NCBI GenBank assembly: GCA_944329445.1
Contig: CALVIH010000011.1
Coordinates: forward strand, 1-34,986
Origin: an uncultured Bacilli bacterium
GTDB taxonomy: Bacteria > Bacillota_I > Bacilli_A > RF39 > UBA660
DNA: 34,986 nt
Reading direction: 5' to 3'
The position numbers and the translations under genes are program-made. This document shows, in pieces, positions 23,870 to 32,941 of this stretch (positions are counted from its first letter, which is position 1; every line of letters starts with the position of its first letter). The notes below the pieces were generated by a model. The model was not told where the DNA came from, did not search any database, and worked only from the letters and a program-made list of their open reading frames with translations.

Positions 23870-25369
23870 ATGAAAAAAAGTTTGTGGCAAAAAGATGCTG
23901 GACATAATAGCTTTGATAAATTAAGTAAAAACTTAAGTGCGGATGTTCTTATAATTGGTGGCGGAATAACTGGATTAACAACGGCTTATAACCTTATTGA
24001 TAAAAAGTATAATGTTGTTTTATTAGAAGGAGATAAATTCTTTTCAGGAACAACGTGTAAAAGTACTGGTAAATTAACCTACCTACAAGATTTGAAATAT
24101 CAAGACATATATAATATTTATGACTTTCAAACCGCTAAACTATATTATGAGGCACAAAAAGACGCGATAAGATTAGCAAAAAAAATAATAAAAGATAATA
24201 ACATAGATTGTGATCTTGTTAAATCATCTTCAATAACTTTTACTAATGATGAAAAAGAAATTAAAAAGTTCGATAAAGAACAAGACATTTTAGATGCGTT
24301 AGACGTAAAATACTACATAACATCTAAAGAATTTGATAAAAAAGAAGTTAAAAGATTAATCATGGTTAAAAACACCTACGTTTTTAACCCGGTAAAATAC
24401 CTAAAGGGTGTTTTAAAAACAGTGAAAAATGCAAAAAATATAAAAGTTTACGAAAATAGTAGGGTAACAAAAATAAAAAAAGAAGATAAACATTATGTTG
24501 CATACGCAAACGATTATGAAATAGAAGCAAAAAAAATTGTTATCGCTTGTAACTATCCATTTTTTACAATTCCAGGTTTTATTCCGTTTAAGACGTACAT
24601 GGAAAAATCGTACATAACGGCAACAAAAGTTAGTAATACAAAAGATATATGTGGTATAACTAGTAGTGTTCCAACGGTATCATTTAGGTATCACCAAGAT
24701 GGTGATACATCTTACTTTATCTATCTTAATAACTCTTCAAAGATATGTGACAAATTAAATTATAAAAAGAATTATGATGAATGTGTAGAAAATGCGAAAG
24801 GTATAACTGGTACTAATCCAAACTATAAATGGACTAACATGGACGTAATGACTAATGATTCGTTACCTTTGATAGGCAGGATATCGGAAGACGATAGAAA
24901 CGTTTTTATTGCAACAGGTTACAATACTTGGGGAATGACTAATGGTACCATTGCTGGTAAGATAATATATGATTTAATAAGTGATAGAAAAAATAAATAT
25001 GAAGAAGTATTTAATCCATCAAGAGAAATGACCCTTCTTAAGTTTAAAAACTTTATTAGTAATACAATCCTTTCAAACGCAAAAGCATATACTTTTAACC
25101 TTATAAAGAAGAATCCCAGCTGGTATAAAGATAAGGCGTTTGTAACTAAGATAGAAGGTAAAAGGATGGGTGTTTACTTTGATAGTGAAGGTAAGGAGCA
25201 TAAAGTATCCAATATTTGTCCGCACCTAAAATGCTTTCTTACCTTTAATGAAGTCGATAAGACTTGGGATTGCCCTTGCCATGGATCTAGGTTCGACGTG
25301 GACGGAAACGTTGTTAAAGGTCCTAGTTGCTATAATATAAAAATAGATGAAACTAAACCTTTAAACTAG
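23870..25369 (+). CDS. FAD-dependent oxidoreductase with C-terminal Rieske domain (YhfW-like)
   Basis: A 499-residue two-domain redox protein. The N-terminal DAO-type FAD domain shows VLIIGGGITGLTTAYNL and an acidic second strand (VVLLEGD), and later the GYNTWGMTNG FAD-binding motif. The C-terminal Rieske [2Fe-2S] domain has Cys450 and His452 (CPH) and Cys468 and His471 (CPCH, followed by GSRFD), so the cluster site is complete. The same fusion is seen in Bacillus YhfW; its substrate is unknown. GGTGAT precedes the ATG. The last 17 bases overlap the convergent kinase-like gene, with a shared hairpin over both stops. Confidence 0.93.
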   Translation: MKKSLWQKDAGHNSFDKLSKNLSADVLIIGGGITGLTTAYNLIDKKYNVVLLEGDKFFSGTTCKSTGKLTYLQDLKYQDIYNIYDFQTAKLYYEAQKDAIRLAKKIIKDNNIDCDLVKSSSITFTNDEKEIKKFDKEQDILDALDVKYYITSKEFDKKEVKRLIMVKNTYVFNPVKYLKGVLKTVKNAKNIKVYENSRVTKIKKEDKHYVAYANDYEIEAKKIVIACNYPFFTIPGFIPFKTYMEKSYITATKVSNTKDICGITSSVPTVSFRYHQDGDTSYFIYLNNSSKICDKLNYKKNYDECVENAKGITGTNPNYKWTNMDVMTNDSLPLIGRISEDDRNVFIATGYNTWGMTNGTIAGKIIYDLISDRKNKYEEVFNPSREMTLLKFKNFISNTILSNAKAYTFNLIKKNPSWYKDKAFVTKIEGKRMGVYFDSEGKEHKVSNICPHLKCFLTFNEVDKTWDCPCHGSRFDVDGNVVKGPSCYNIKIDETKPLN

Positions 25370-25380
25370 TTTCATCTATT
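25342..25380. terminator. Hairpin over two convergent stop codons
   Basis: A 14-bp perfect stem (AATAGATGAAACTA with TAGTTTCATCTATT) whose loop contains the minus-strand stop and whose right arm contains the plus-strand stop. A T-run follows on the minus strand only, so it is best as a terminator for the gene at 25353. Confidence 0.65.
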
Positions 25381-26084
25381 GTATCTATTAAAAAATCTTG
25401 ATTAGGCACGTCACTTTCTAATAATAGACTATTACATATTTTTCTTTCATATGAATCATTAAATACACCATAGTTATTTGATCTGATTTTATTTCTTACC
25501 ATGTAAAAGTTATTTAACTCATTTAACCAGTAATATGTTAATAAATTAAACAGAAAAACATCAATTTCAGGTGTTAGTCCGTATTTTGTGATGAATTCTT
25601 TAGAATAATCATTAGTATGATTAATGTTTGCTTTATAATTTTTGTAACTTGAATTATCAAAGTCTATAATAGCACAATCATCTTTAGAATATAGTATATT
25701 AGATGGAATTAAATCTGCGTGAATTATTCCTTCTTGGTGCATAGATAATATTAATTGTTTAATATTTTTCATTTTTTGAATTTTTATTTTATAAGGTTCG
25801 TTGCATAAAAATTCCACATCATTTCCACTAAAATATTCTGTTAAATACATGTTTTTACTTTCTTGTTTTTTAACCCAAAATTTTGGAACATAGAGTCCAG
25901 GTTTATCAATGTCACCTAACATGTTTAGTTTTCTTTTTTTACCATTTAGGTATTCTTTGTTAAAAAATGATTTGCAAACGTATTTTTTTCCGTCTAATAT
26001 GCATCTTTTAATTTCTCCATATGATCCATTATTATATGCGTCTTTGTCAATAAAATCTAAATCTTCGTAATCAATAGTTTCCAA
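25353..26084 (-). CDS. Protein kinase-like (RIO/Kdo-kinase fold) protein, TTG start
   Basis: A 243-residue protein with kinase-fold motifs: GSYGEIKRC (glycine loop), YVCKSFF (ATP-binding Lys), EYFSGNDV (hinge), HADLIPSNILY (catalytic HxDxxxxN) and AIIDFDNS (metal-binding DFD). This set is that of small-molecule or atypical protein kinases such as the RIO/WaaP group. The substrate is unknown. A TTG at 26084 with GGGTG five bases upstream is the best start; a nearby in-frame GTG is possible. An earlier in-frame ATG would add a hydrophobic low-complexity stretch with no SD. It is divergent from tRNA-Asn. Confidence 0.78.
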   Translation of the reverse strand: METIDYEDLDFIDKDAYNNGSYGEIKRCILDGKKYVCKSFFNKEYLNGKKRKLNMLGDIDKPGLYVPKFWVKKQESKNMYLTEYFSGNDVEFLCNEPYKIKIQKMKNIKQLILSMHQEGIIHADLIPSNILYSKDDCAIIDFDNSSYKNYKANINHTNDYSKEFITKYGLTPEIDVFLFNLLTYYWLNELNNFYMVRNKIRSNNYGVFNDSYERKICNSLLLESDVPNQDFLIDTIDETSLKV

Positions 26085-26164
26085 AATAACACCCACTTTA
26101 ATTAATATGTTTGATATTTTAACATAAAATATAATTAAGTAAAGAAATTTATTAAAAAAAGTTG

Positions 26165-26193
26165 TTGACAAAGATATTTAATTAATATATAAT
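26165..26193 (+). promoter_or_regulatory. tRNA-Asn promoter
   Basis: TTGACA (26165-26170), 17-base spacer, TATAAT (26188-26193): perfect consensus. Confidence 0.9.
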
Positions 26194-26218
26194 TTGTTTG
26201 TACCTCAAAAAGGGTTAT

Positions 26219-26294
26219 GCTTCAATAGCTCAGTTGGTAGAGCATCCGGCTGTTAACCGGCAGGTCGTAGGTTCGAGTCCTACTTGAAGCGCCA
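26219..26294 (+). tRNA. tRNA-Asn(GUU)
   Basis: 76 bases. Acceptor GCTTCAA pairs with TTGAAGC, the anticodon loop is CTGTTAA (anticodon GTT), the discriminator is G73, and CCA is encoded. It has its own promoter and terminator. It is the likely effector of the T-box about 900 bases downstream. Confidence 0.95.
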
Positions 26295-26304
26295 TTTAAA
26301 AAAT

Positions 26305-26328
26305 AAAGTAGCGAAAGCTACTTTTTTT
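26305..26328 (+). terminator. tRNA-Asn terminator
   Basis: AAAGTAGC pairs with GCTACTTT around GAAA, followed by T's. Confidence 0.9.
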
Positions 26329-26359
26329 GTTGCAGTCTGCCGGATTAACTGCCTATATA

Positions 26360-26388
26360 TTGATTTTAAAAAAAATATGTGGTATAGT
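26360..26388 (+). promoter_or_regulatory. Promoter of the kinase-like gene at 26415
   Basis: TTGATT (26360-26365), 17-base spacer, TATAGT (26383-26388). The predicted transcript start near 26395 excludes the in-frame ATG at 26391. Confidence 0.6.
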
Positions 26389-26414
26389 AAATGACCGGAA
26401 AAGGGGAAGTTAGT

Positions 26415-27101
26415 ATGATAAAGGTTAGTTGCAGAACAGATATAATGGACCTTTTTGTAAAATCACTAGGTTCAGGAGAAGAATCTATCGTTGGACTTTT
26501 AAAGGATGGACGGCATGTTGCAAAATGTTTTCATCAACCTCGTGATCTTAAGGAGGCAAATAATCTTTTAATGGGTAAGGATTTAAACCAGACATCTTTT
26601 TGCTTTTTAAAAGATTTATATACTAATAGTAATTTTATTTGGGGTGCTTTAGCAGATTATGCCCCTGGTAATAAATTATCAAGTGATATAAAAAAAGTTC
26701 CTTTTATAAACCTTCTATATTCTACATTACTATTAAAAAGAGATATAAAAACAGTTAGTGATGCAGGTATTAAAGTTGGTGATTGGAAAAATTTCAACAT
26801 GAATTTTACTGATGATGAAATAACGATTACCGACGTTGGAAGATGTTTTTATTCAGTTGAAGATAAAAAAGAGATTTATAGATATAATTTAGAAATGATT
26901 TTTGACGTAATTAAAAGAGAGTATTGTAACACTGAGTTATTAAAAGAAATAATTGAAAAAGATCAGTTATTGAATAGGTCATTTAAAAATAATGAATCTT
27001 TTCCTGAGTTTTTTATAGGATTACAAAATTATTTTAAAAAAGAATTGGGTGAAGAGGTATCTAATTTGGTAGAATGTGAAAGTAAAATGAAAAGATTATA
27101 A
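26415..27101 (+). CDS. Hypothetical kinase-fold protein, probably inactive
   Basis: A 228-residue protein. The start GSGEESIVGLLKDGRHVAKCF looks like a kinase glycine loop and ATP-binding Lys. Later, GIKVGDWKNFNMNF and ITITDVGRCF sit where the catalytic HxDxxxxN and DFG motifs would be. They keep D..NFN and TDVGR, but the usual His is missing, so catalysis is doubtful. The exact family is not recognised. GGGGAAG lies eight bases before the ATG at 26415. It stands alone after tRNA-Asn and before the T-box leader. Confidence 0.72.
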   Translation: MIKVSCRTDIMDLFVKSLGSGEESIVGLLKDGRHVAKCFHQPRDLKEANNLLMGKDLNQTSFCFLKDLYTNSNFIWGALADYAPGNKLSSDIKKVPFINLLYSTLLLKRDIKTVSDAGIKVGDWKNFNMNFTDDEITITDVGRCFYSVEDKKEIYRYNLEMIFDVIKREYCNTELLKEIIEKDQLLNRSFKNNESFPEFFIGLQNYFKKELGEEVSNLVECESKMKRL

Positions 27102-27174
27102 TAAAAAACATAAAAATTACTATTTTTGTTATAAAATATAAAAAATATGATATAATTTAAATATAATTTATTTT

Positions 27175-27420
27175 TACTTGCGTTGATAAGGAAAAGTAAT
27201 TAAATAATTCTTAAAAGAGAGCTAGTGATGGTGGAATACTAGTAAGATAGTTTAATGAAAGAACACCTTGGAGCATCTTACCGAAAGAAATTCAAGTAGG
27301 CTAAGACGGAAGATAACCCGTTAAAGTATCATAAAGTGACTATTATTTATTAATAGTAAACTGGGTGGTACCACGGATATAAACAGTTATTCGTCCCTAT
27401 GGGATGGATAGCTGTTTTTT
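27175..27420 (+). ncRNA. T-box riboswitch, specifier AAC (Asn)
   Basis: A T-box leader with Stem I features: AAGGAAAAGTA, AGAGAG and a distal loop GATGGTGG closed by CTAGT/ACTAG. The specifier is AAC at 27262-27264, in GAACACCTTGGAGC, where the codon normally precedes ACC. The T-box is GGGTGGTACCACGG (27363-27376), and a terminator follows. Uncharged tRNA-Asn should stabilise the antiterminator and turn on the operon. The bulge is TGGT, which would pair best with an A73 tRNA, while the tRNA-Asn in this window has G73 (a G-U pair). The promoter is uncertain: TATAAT occurs at 27151 and 27162. Confidence 0.88.
27381..27420 (+). terminator. T-box regulated terminator
   Basis: AAACAGTTAT then TCGTCCC pairs with GGGATGG then ATAGCTGTTT around loop TAT, followed by T's: a 17-bp stem with a few G-T pairs. 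Confidence 0.9.
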
Positions 27421-27438
27421 AGTTGGAAGGTGATAAGT

Positions 27439-28170
27439 TTGAAAAAAAGACCAGCTATACTTATCATTCACGGGTTAGGTGAGGGTATAGAAGATAATGA
27501 AAATTTCTTTAATTTTATTCAGTCAACCCATGAATTTGATGTATATATGTTTACTCTTCCTGGTTCTACTCGTAAAAACAGAATAAAATTTGGAAAAGGT
27601 TATCATGAATGGTTAGAAGTTGCAGAGCAAAATATTTCTAAACTAGAAGAAGAGTATTCAGATGTATACATTGTTGGCCATTCAATGGGAGCAGTTATTT
27701 CATGCTTTTTAGCATCCAAACATAATGTTAAAAAATTAATTTTGGTTGCACCTGCTTTTGGAATTTTTAATTTCAAGCAAAACGTAACTGATGTTAAATC
27801 AATGATAAGTAAAAAGAAAAAATTATCTATAGATGCAAAAATATTTTATCAAATAGTATTTTCTAGATTCTTATCGGTACCACTTCACTCATATAAAAAC
27901 TTTATATTATTCACTTATAAATATAAAAATAGTATAAGGTATGTTAAATGTAATACCCTTATTATTTATGGTAAGAGTGATGAAATTGTTCCAAAGAAGG
28001 TAGTTGATCATGCTTATGAATTATTACCTGGTGAAAACAAATTATATTTATCCTATAAAAAAGTAGGACACGTAATTTTTCAAAGTAATAGAAAAGATGA
28101 AATTAACAATGATATACTTGAATTTTTGCTAGAGAGAAAAATGGTAAAAAAAGGTATAATAAGTAAATGA
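27439..28170 (+). CDS. Alpha/beta hydrolase (TTG start)
   Basis: A 243-residue serine hydrolase. The oxyanion region is IIHGLGEG, the nucleophile is Ser82 in VGHSMGAV, the acid is the Asp in YGKSDEIVP, and the base is the His in VGHVIF. This is the layout of carboxylesterases and monoacylglycerol lipases; the substrate is unknown. TTG at 27439 lies four bases after AGGTGAT, matching the SD spacing of other genes here. It is the first gene of the T-box operon, an odd partner for aminoacylation genes. Confidence 0.85.
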   Translation: MKKRPAILIIHGLGEGIEDNENFFNFIQSTHEFDVYMFTLPGSTRKNRIKFGKGYHEWLEVAEQNISKLEEEYSDVYIVGHSMGAVISCFLASKHNVKKLILVAPAFGIFNFKQNVTDVKSMISKKKKLSIDAKIFYQIVFSRFLSVPLHSYKNFILFTYKYKNSIRYVKCNTLIIYGKSDEIVPKKVVDHAYELLPGENKLYLSYKKVGHVIFQSNRKDEINNDILEFLLERKMVKKGIISK

Positions 28171-28188
28171 TTTAAGGAGGTTTTAAAG

Positions 28189-29442
28189 ATGGATGAGAAA
28201 AAAAGACGTTATGCTAACTTTTTAATAACAAGATGCTTATCCATGAACGCTAAAGAACCATTATTAATAGGTTATATAACTGAGCAAAAGGATTTTGTTA
28301 ACATAATAAAAGAAGAAGCAGAAAAACTTGGTATAACAGAAATATATGAAATTGAAAGTAATAAAGAAAGAACAAAACAAATTTTAATTGATTCTACCAT
28401 CGAGGAAATAGAAAAAGAACCTTATTTTAATAGAAAGATAATAAAAGAAGTATATGATAAAGGTGGTTCATATTTATCTTTAACGTCGTATAGTAAGTCC
28501 ATATTAGATGATGTTGTAAAAGAAAAGAAAAAAGCTATGAATAAAATAAAAGTTGACACGCAAGAAGACGCGGTAGCAGCAAGAGGGGTTTATAAATTTC
28601 CGTGGTGTATAGCAGCCGTAGCAACAGATGAGTGGGCAGAAAAATTAAATCTTAGTTCAGAAGATGAATTATGGGACATTATTTTTAAAATTACGTTGAT
28701 GGATAAAGAAGACCCAGTTAAAGCATGGGATGATAAAATAAAAACAAATACCCAAAGAAGAAGCTTATTAAACGATTTAAAACTTTATAAGTTAACATAC
28801 AAAAATAGTTTAGGAACGAATTTAGAAATAGCACTTCCAAAGGACGTAATATGGTGGGGTGCGGCAAAGAAAAGCTTCGATGGTGAAAAAGACTTAATAG
28901 TAAACATGCCAACCGAGGAAGTATATACAACTCCGGATAGAAACAAAGTAAATGGCATCGTATATTCTAGTAGACCACTCGTTGTTAAAGGAAAAATAAT
29001 AGATGAATTTAGTCTAACTTTTAAGGATGGAAAAGTAGAAAAAGTTTGGGCTAGTAATAACGATGAAGAATTATTAGGATTAATTGAAGAGTTTGATGGT
29101 ATGAACTTTCTAGGAGAATGTGCTTTAGTAGATTATGATTCACCGATTTCTAAAACAAACATGATTTTTAATTCAACTTTAATTGATGAAAACGCATCAT
29201 GCCATCTAGCATTAGGTAGAGGATTTCCTAAATGTATCCCAAACGGAGAAGTGATGAGTGATGAAGAATTATTAGAAAATGGAATAAACAGAAGCAAAAA
29301 TCACGTTGACTTCATGATAGGAACAAGCGATTTAATTATAAAAGGAACGGATGTATATGGTAATGAAGTACCAATATTTGTAGATGGTAACTTTGCTGAG
29401 GAAAAAATAAAAACGTTTTTAAAAGAAAGGAATGATAAATAA
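28189..29442 (+). CDS. M29 family aminopeptidase
   Basis: A 417-residue metallo-aminopeptidase of the AmpS/PepS (thermophilic M29) group, which removes N-terminal residues from peptides in the cytoplasm. Recognisable motifs: MPTEEVYTTPDR, FLGECALVDYDSPIS, DENASCHLALGRGF and KNHVDFMIGTSDL, which together hold the Glu, His and Asp metal ligands. Length is normal. AAGGAGG precedes the ATG. It overlaps aspS by one base (TAATG). In a T-box(Asn) operon, it may supply amino acids from peptides when Asn-tRNA is uncharged (inference). Confidence 0.92.
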   Translation: MDEKKRRYANFLITRCLSMNAKEPLLIGYITEQKDFVNIIKEEAEKLGITEIYEIESNKERTKQILIDSTIEEIEKEPYFNRKIIKEVYDKGGSYLSLTSYSKSILDDVVKEKKKAMNKIKVDTQEDAVAARGVYKFPWCIAAVATDEWAEKLNLSSEDELWDIIFKITLMDKEDPVKAWDDKIKTNTQRRSLLNDLKLYKLTYKNSLGTNLEIALPKDVIWWGAAKKSFDGEKDLIVNMPTEEVYTTPDRNKVNGIVYSSRPLVVKGKIIDEFSLTFKDGKVEKVWASNNDEELLGLIEEFDGMNFLGECALVDYDSPISKTNMIFNSTLIDENASCHLALGRGFPKCIPNGEVMSDEELLENGINRSKNHVDFMIGTSDLIIKGTDVYGNEVPIFVDGNFAEEKIKTFLKERNDK

Positions 29443-31184
29443 TGAGTACGTATAGAACAAATACATGCGGAGAGTTAACACTAAAAGATTTAGATAAGAA
29501 AGTAACATTATCAGGTTTCGTATCAACCATAAGAGACCATGGTGGAGTTATGTTTGTTGATTTAAGAGATCATTACGGAACAACCCAAATTGTCGTACAC
29601 GATGATGCAATGCTTAAAGGTGTGTCAAAAGAAACCGTAATAAAGGTTACTGGTGTTGTAGTTAAAAGAGATGAAGAAACGATAAATAAAAAAATTGAAA
29701 CTGGTGAAATAGAAGTAGTTATAGATTCACTTGAATTGTTATCAGATACTGCTAAAGTATTGCCGTTTGAAGTAGATGAATCTAAAAAGGTATCAGAAGA
29801 TGTTAGGTTAAAGTACCGTTTCTTAGACTTAAGAAATCCAAAGGTTCACGAAAACATTATTACAAGGTCAAAAGCATTTAACTTCTTAAGAAATAAGATG
29901 CAAGAACTAGGCTTTCTAGAGATTCAAACACCAATCCTTACCTCATCATCACCAGAAGGTGCTAGAGACTTTATAATTCCATCAAGGAAACATAAAGGGA
30001 AGTTCTATGCACTTCCACAAGCACCACAACAATTTAAACAATTATTAATGGCATCAGGCTTTGATAAGTACTTCCAGCTTGCACCATGTTTTAGAGATGA
30101 AGATGGTCGTGCTGACAGACTAGTTGGAGAGTTCTATCAATTAGACATGGAAATGGCCTTTGCGGACCAAGAAGACATCATGAAGGTTGCCGAAGACGTA
30201 TTTCCAGCATTCTTTAAGGAGTTCGGTAAAAGACGTGTAACAAAAGGACATTTTAAAAGAATTCCTTACAATGAGGCAATGCTTAAATATGGTACTGATA
30301 AACCAGATTTAAGAAACCCACTTGAGATAATTGATGTATCAGAGGTATTTACCAATACTGAGTTTAAACCATTTAGAGGTGCGATTGTTCGTGCGATAAA
30401 AGTAGATGACATAGCAACAAAACCTAACAGCTGGTTTAACGAAGTTGTTGATTATGCTAAATCAATTGATATGCCAGGTATTGGATACATCAGCATAATG
30501 GAAGATAAATCACTTAAAGGTCCAATTGATAAATTCTTAACTGATGAAGATAGAAACGCATTATTTAATAAAGCTGGTTTAAAAGAGGGTAGCGTACTAT
30601 TCTTTATCGCTGATAAAAGAAAAGACGTTGTAACAAGAAACGCTGGCTTAATTAGAACTGAGTTAGGTCGTAAGCTTGACTTAATGGATCATAATTTATT
30701 TGAATTCTGTTTTATAACTGATATGCCAATGTATGAAATAAGTGAAGTAACAGGTAAGTTAGATTTCATGCACAACCCATTTAGTATGCCACGCGGCGGA
30801 GAAAAAGCATTGGATGAAAAAGATCCTTTAGAAATATACGCAGATCAATTTGACGTTGTATGTAACGGTGTTGAGTTAGTATCAGGTGCCGTTAGAAATA
30901 ATCGTCCAGAAGTATTAGTTAAGGCGTTTGAAAAAGCTGGTTACACTGAAGAAGATATAAAAAGTAAGTTTAACGCATTATACACGGCATTTGGTTATGG
31001 ATGCCCTCCACACGTAGGAATGGCACTAGGAATTGATCGTGCACTTATGATGCTTTTAGAAGAAGATAACGTAAGAGAAACAGTTGCGTTCCCATTAAAT
31101 CAAAATGGTGAAGACGTACTTACTGGTACTCCAAATGAAGTTACTGAATTACAACTAAGAGAAACTCATATTAAGTTAAGATAA
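29442..31184 (+). CDS. aspS: Aspartyl-tRNA synthetase, probably non-discriminating
   Basis: A 580-residue bacterial-type class II synthetase. The N-terminal OB domain binds the anticodon, motif 2 is FRDEDGRADRLVGEFYQ, a GAD insertion lies in the middle, and motif 3 is GMALGIDRALMMLL. In the OB domain the residue that is Leu in E. coli (RDLG) is His33 here (RDHG). His at this place, with loss of the nearby Lys (here RDEETIN, where E. coli has RDEKNIN), is the known mark of non-discriminating AspRS, which also charges tRNA-Asn with Asp. GatCAB downstream would then amidate Asp-tRNA-Asn. Regulated by the Asn T-box. Confidence 0.96.
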   Translation: MSTYRTNTCGELTLKDLDKKVTLSGFVSTIRDHGGVMFVDLRDHYGTTQIVVHDDAMLKGVSKETVIKVTGVVVKRDEETINKKIETGEIEVVIDSLELLSDTAKVLPFEVDESKKVSEDVRLKYRFLDLRNPKVHENIITRSKAFNFLRNKMQELGFLEIQTPILTSSSPEGARDFIIPSRKHKGKFYALPQAPQQFKQLLMASGFDKYFQLAPCFRDEDGRADRLVGEFYQLDMEMAFADQEDIMKVAEDVFPAFFKEFGKRRVTKGHFKRIPYNEAMLKYGTDKPDLRNPLEIIDVSEVFTNTEFKPFRGAIVRAIKVDDIATKPNSWFNEVVDYAKSIDMPGIGYISIMEDKSLKGPIDKFLTDEDRNALFNKAGLKEGSVLFFIADKRKDVVTRNAGLIRTELGRKLDLMDHNLFEFCFITDMPMYEISEVTGKLDFMHNPFSMPRGGEKALDEKDPLEIYADQFDVVCNGVELVSGAVRNNRPEVLVKAFEKAGYTEEDIKSKFNALYTAFGYGCPPHVGMALGIDRALMMLLEEDNVRETVAFPLNQNGEDVLTGTPNEVTELQLRETHIKLR

Positions 31185-31195
31185 GGAGGCAAACA

Positions 31196-31501
31196 ATGCA
31201 AAAGATAACAAGAGAAAACATTCAAGATTACGCACTAAAATTAATGTTTAAGATGAAAGATGAAGAATTTGAAACTTTTGAAAAAGAGTTTGAAACCATT
31301 TTAAAGCATATGAACTTAATCGGGCAAATTGATGGAATAGAAAAAGTTGAACCGATGACTTTTCCATTTAAAAACACGGATGTTAAATTAAGAAAAGACG
31401 TTGCAACATCTACTTTAACTACTGATGATGCAGTTAAAAACGCTCATGAAACAATTTATGACGAAGTAAAAGTTCCAAAAGTAGTTGGAGGTGAATCTTA
31501 A
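31196..31501 (+). CDS. gatC: Asp/Glu-tRNA amidotransferase subunit C
   Basis: A 101-residue subunit that stabilises the GatA-GatB complex by wrapping around it. The N-terminal helices are followed by the IDGIEKVEPMTFPF motif and a loop near RKDVA. Length is normal for GatC. AAGGAGG precedes the ATG. The stop overlaps the gatA start (TAATG), so subunit amounts are coupled. Confidence 0.93.
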   Translation: MQKITRENIQDYALKLMFKMKDEEFETFEKEFETILKHMNLIGQIDGIEKVEPMTFPFKNTDVKLRKDVATSTLTTDDAVKNAHETIYDEVKVPKVVGGES

Positions 31502-32940
31502 TGAGTTATTTAGATAAGAGTTTAGAAGAAATACACAAGGCTTTAAAAGAAGGCAAAGTAACAAGTAAAGAGTTAATAGAAGAATCACTTAAAAGAGCTC
31601 ACGAGTATCAAGAAGAGATAAATAGTTTTGTAACAATATGTGATGATGCTAAGGAAGAAGACATAACTGATAATGTGTTATCCGGTATCCCTTATGCTGC
31701 TAAAGACAACTTATCAACTAAAGGAGTTTTAACAACCGCATCATCAAATATTCTAGCGGATTATGTTCCAGTGTTTGATGCAACTTGTATTAAAAAACTA
31801 AAAGAAGCTGGTGCCGTTATGATGGGTAAAACCGTTATGGACGAGTTAGGTATGGGTGGAACCGGAACAACTGGTCATACTGGTGTTGTTAAAAATCCTT
31901 GGGATGTAACAAGAATGACCGCTGGTTCTTCAGCAGGATCTGCCGCTTGTGTAGCTAAAGGAATTGTTCCGTACGCACTTGGAACTGACACTGGAGATTC
32001 TATTCGTAAACCAGCTGGATATTGTGGTATAGTTGGATTTAAACCTACTTATGGCTTGGTATCAAGATGGGGATTATTTGCATTTGCTTCCTCATTAGAT
32101 CATGTTGGATGCTTAACAAGAAACGTTAAGGATGCTGCGTACGTAATTGATGCCATTAAAGGTATTGATGAAAATGATATGACATCAATAAATTCATTTA
32201 ATATAAAACTAGTAGATAATTATACAACTAACGTTAAAGGAAAGAAGTTATTTTACATTAAAGAATTAAATGATGAACTTAAAAATAGCAAAGAGTATTA
32301 TGATAATTTCATGAAAACACTTGATTATGCTAAAGCTTGTGGTATGGAAGTTACGGAAGAAAGTATCGATGAAGACATATTAAAAGGTATTTATCCATCT
32401 TACATGGCAATAAGTTGTGCTGAGGCAACCAGTAATAACTCAAACCTTACTGGTATTCCATTTGGAAATAGAAAAGAAGGAAGAACTCCAGATGAGGTTA
32501 TGATTAATACTAGAACCGAAGGTTTTTCTGAGTTGATTAGAAGAAGGTTCGTTATTGGATCATTTATTCTTCAAAAAGAAAACCAAGAAAAACTATTCAA
32601 AAACGCGCAAAGAATTAGAAGGTTAATCGTTGACAAAATAACTAAATTATTTGAAAAATATGACGGATTAATTATGCCTAACAGTGATTCCATTGCACCA
32701 CACTTTGGTGAAACAAACGATGTTATGTCAGATAAATATTTATTGTTTGCGGAAAATTTAGCAATTGGTAACTTTGGAGGCTTTCCATCTATCACCATTC
32801 CATCAGGTATTGTTGATGATATGCCGGTTGCAATTAACATAACGGGTCCTATAAAAAGTGATAGTGAGGTTATTAACATCGCGGCAGCTTTAGAAGAAAA
32901 GATAGGTTTTGTACCATTAAACGTAAAGGAGGAAAAGTAA
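31501..32940 (+). CDS. gatA: Asp/Glu-tRNA amidotransferase subunit A
   Basis: The amidase subunit that releases ammonia from Gln for the amidation. The Ser-cisSer-Lys triad is Lys68 (AAKDN), Ser143 (TAGSSAGSAA) and Ser167 (TGDSIRKPAGYCG). The spacing between them (75 and 99) equals that in Staphylococcus aureus GatA. The residue before the nucleophile is Asp166 rather than the usual Gly of TGGSIR, a modest departure. Length (479) is normal. It overlaps gatC by one base and is followed by gatB after one base. Confidence 0.96.
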   Translation: MSYLDKSLEEIHKALKEGKVTSKELIEESLKRAHEYQEEINSFVTICDDAKEEDITDNVLSGIPYAAKDNLSTKGVLTTASSNILADYVPVFDATCIKKLKEAGAVMMGKTVMDELGMGGTGTTGHTGVVKNPWDVTRMTAGSSAGSAACVAKGIVPYALGTDTGDSIRKPAGYCGIVGFKPTYGLVSRWGLFAFASSLDHVGCLTRNVKDAAYVIDAIKGIDENDMTSINSFNIKLVDNYTTNVKGKKLFYIKELNDELKNSKEYYDNFMKTLDYAKACGMEVTEESIDEDILKGIYPSYMAISCAEATSNNSNLTGIPFGNRKEGRTPDEVMINTRTEGFSELIRRRFVIGSFILQKENQEKLFKNAQRIRRLIVDKITKLFEKYDGLIMPNSDSIAPHFGETNDVMSDKYLLFAENLAIGNFGGFPSITIPSGIVDDMPVAINITGPIKSDSEVINIAAALEEKIGFVPLNVKEEK

Positions 32941-32941
32941 T

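Noticed and set aside
26330-26352. tRNA or attachment-site remnant after tRNA-Asn
   Set aside because: GCAGT/ACTGC can form a short stem, but there is no similarity to the tRNA 3' end and no integrase nearby.
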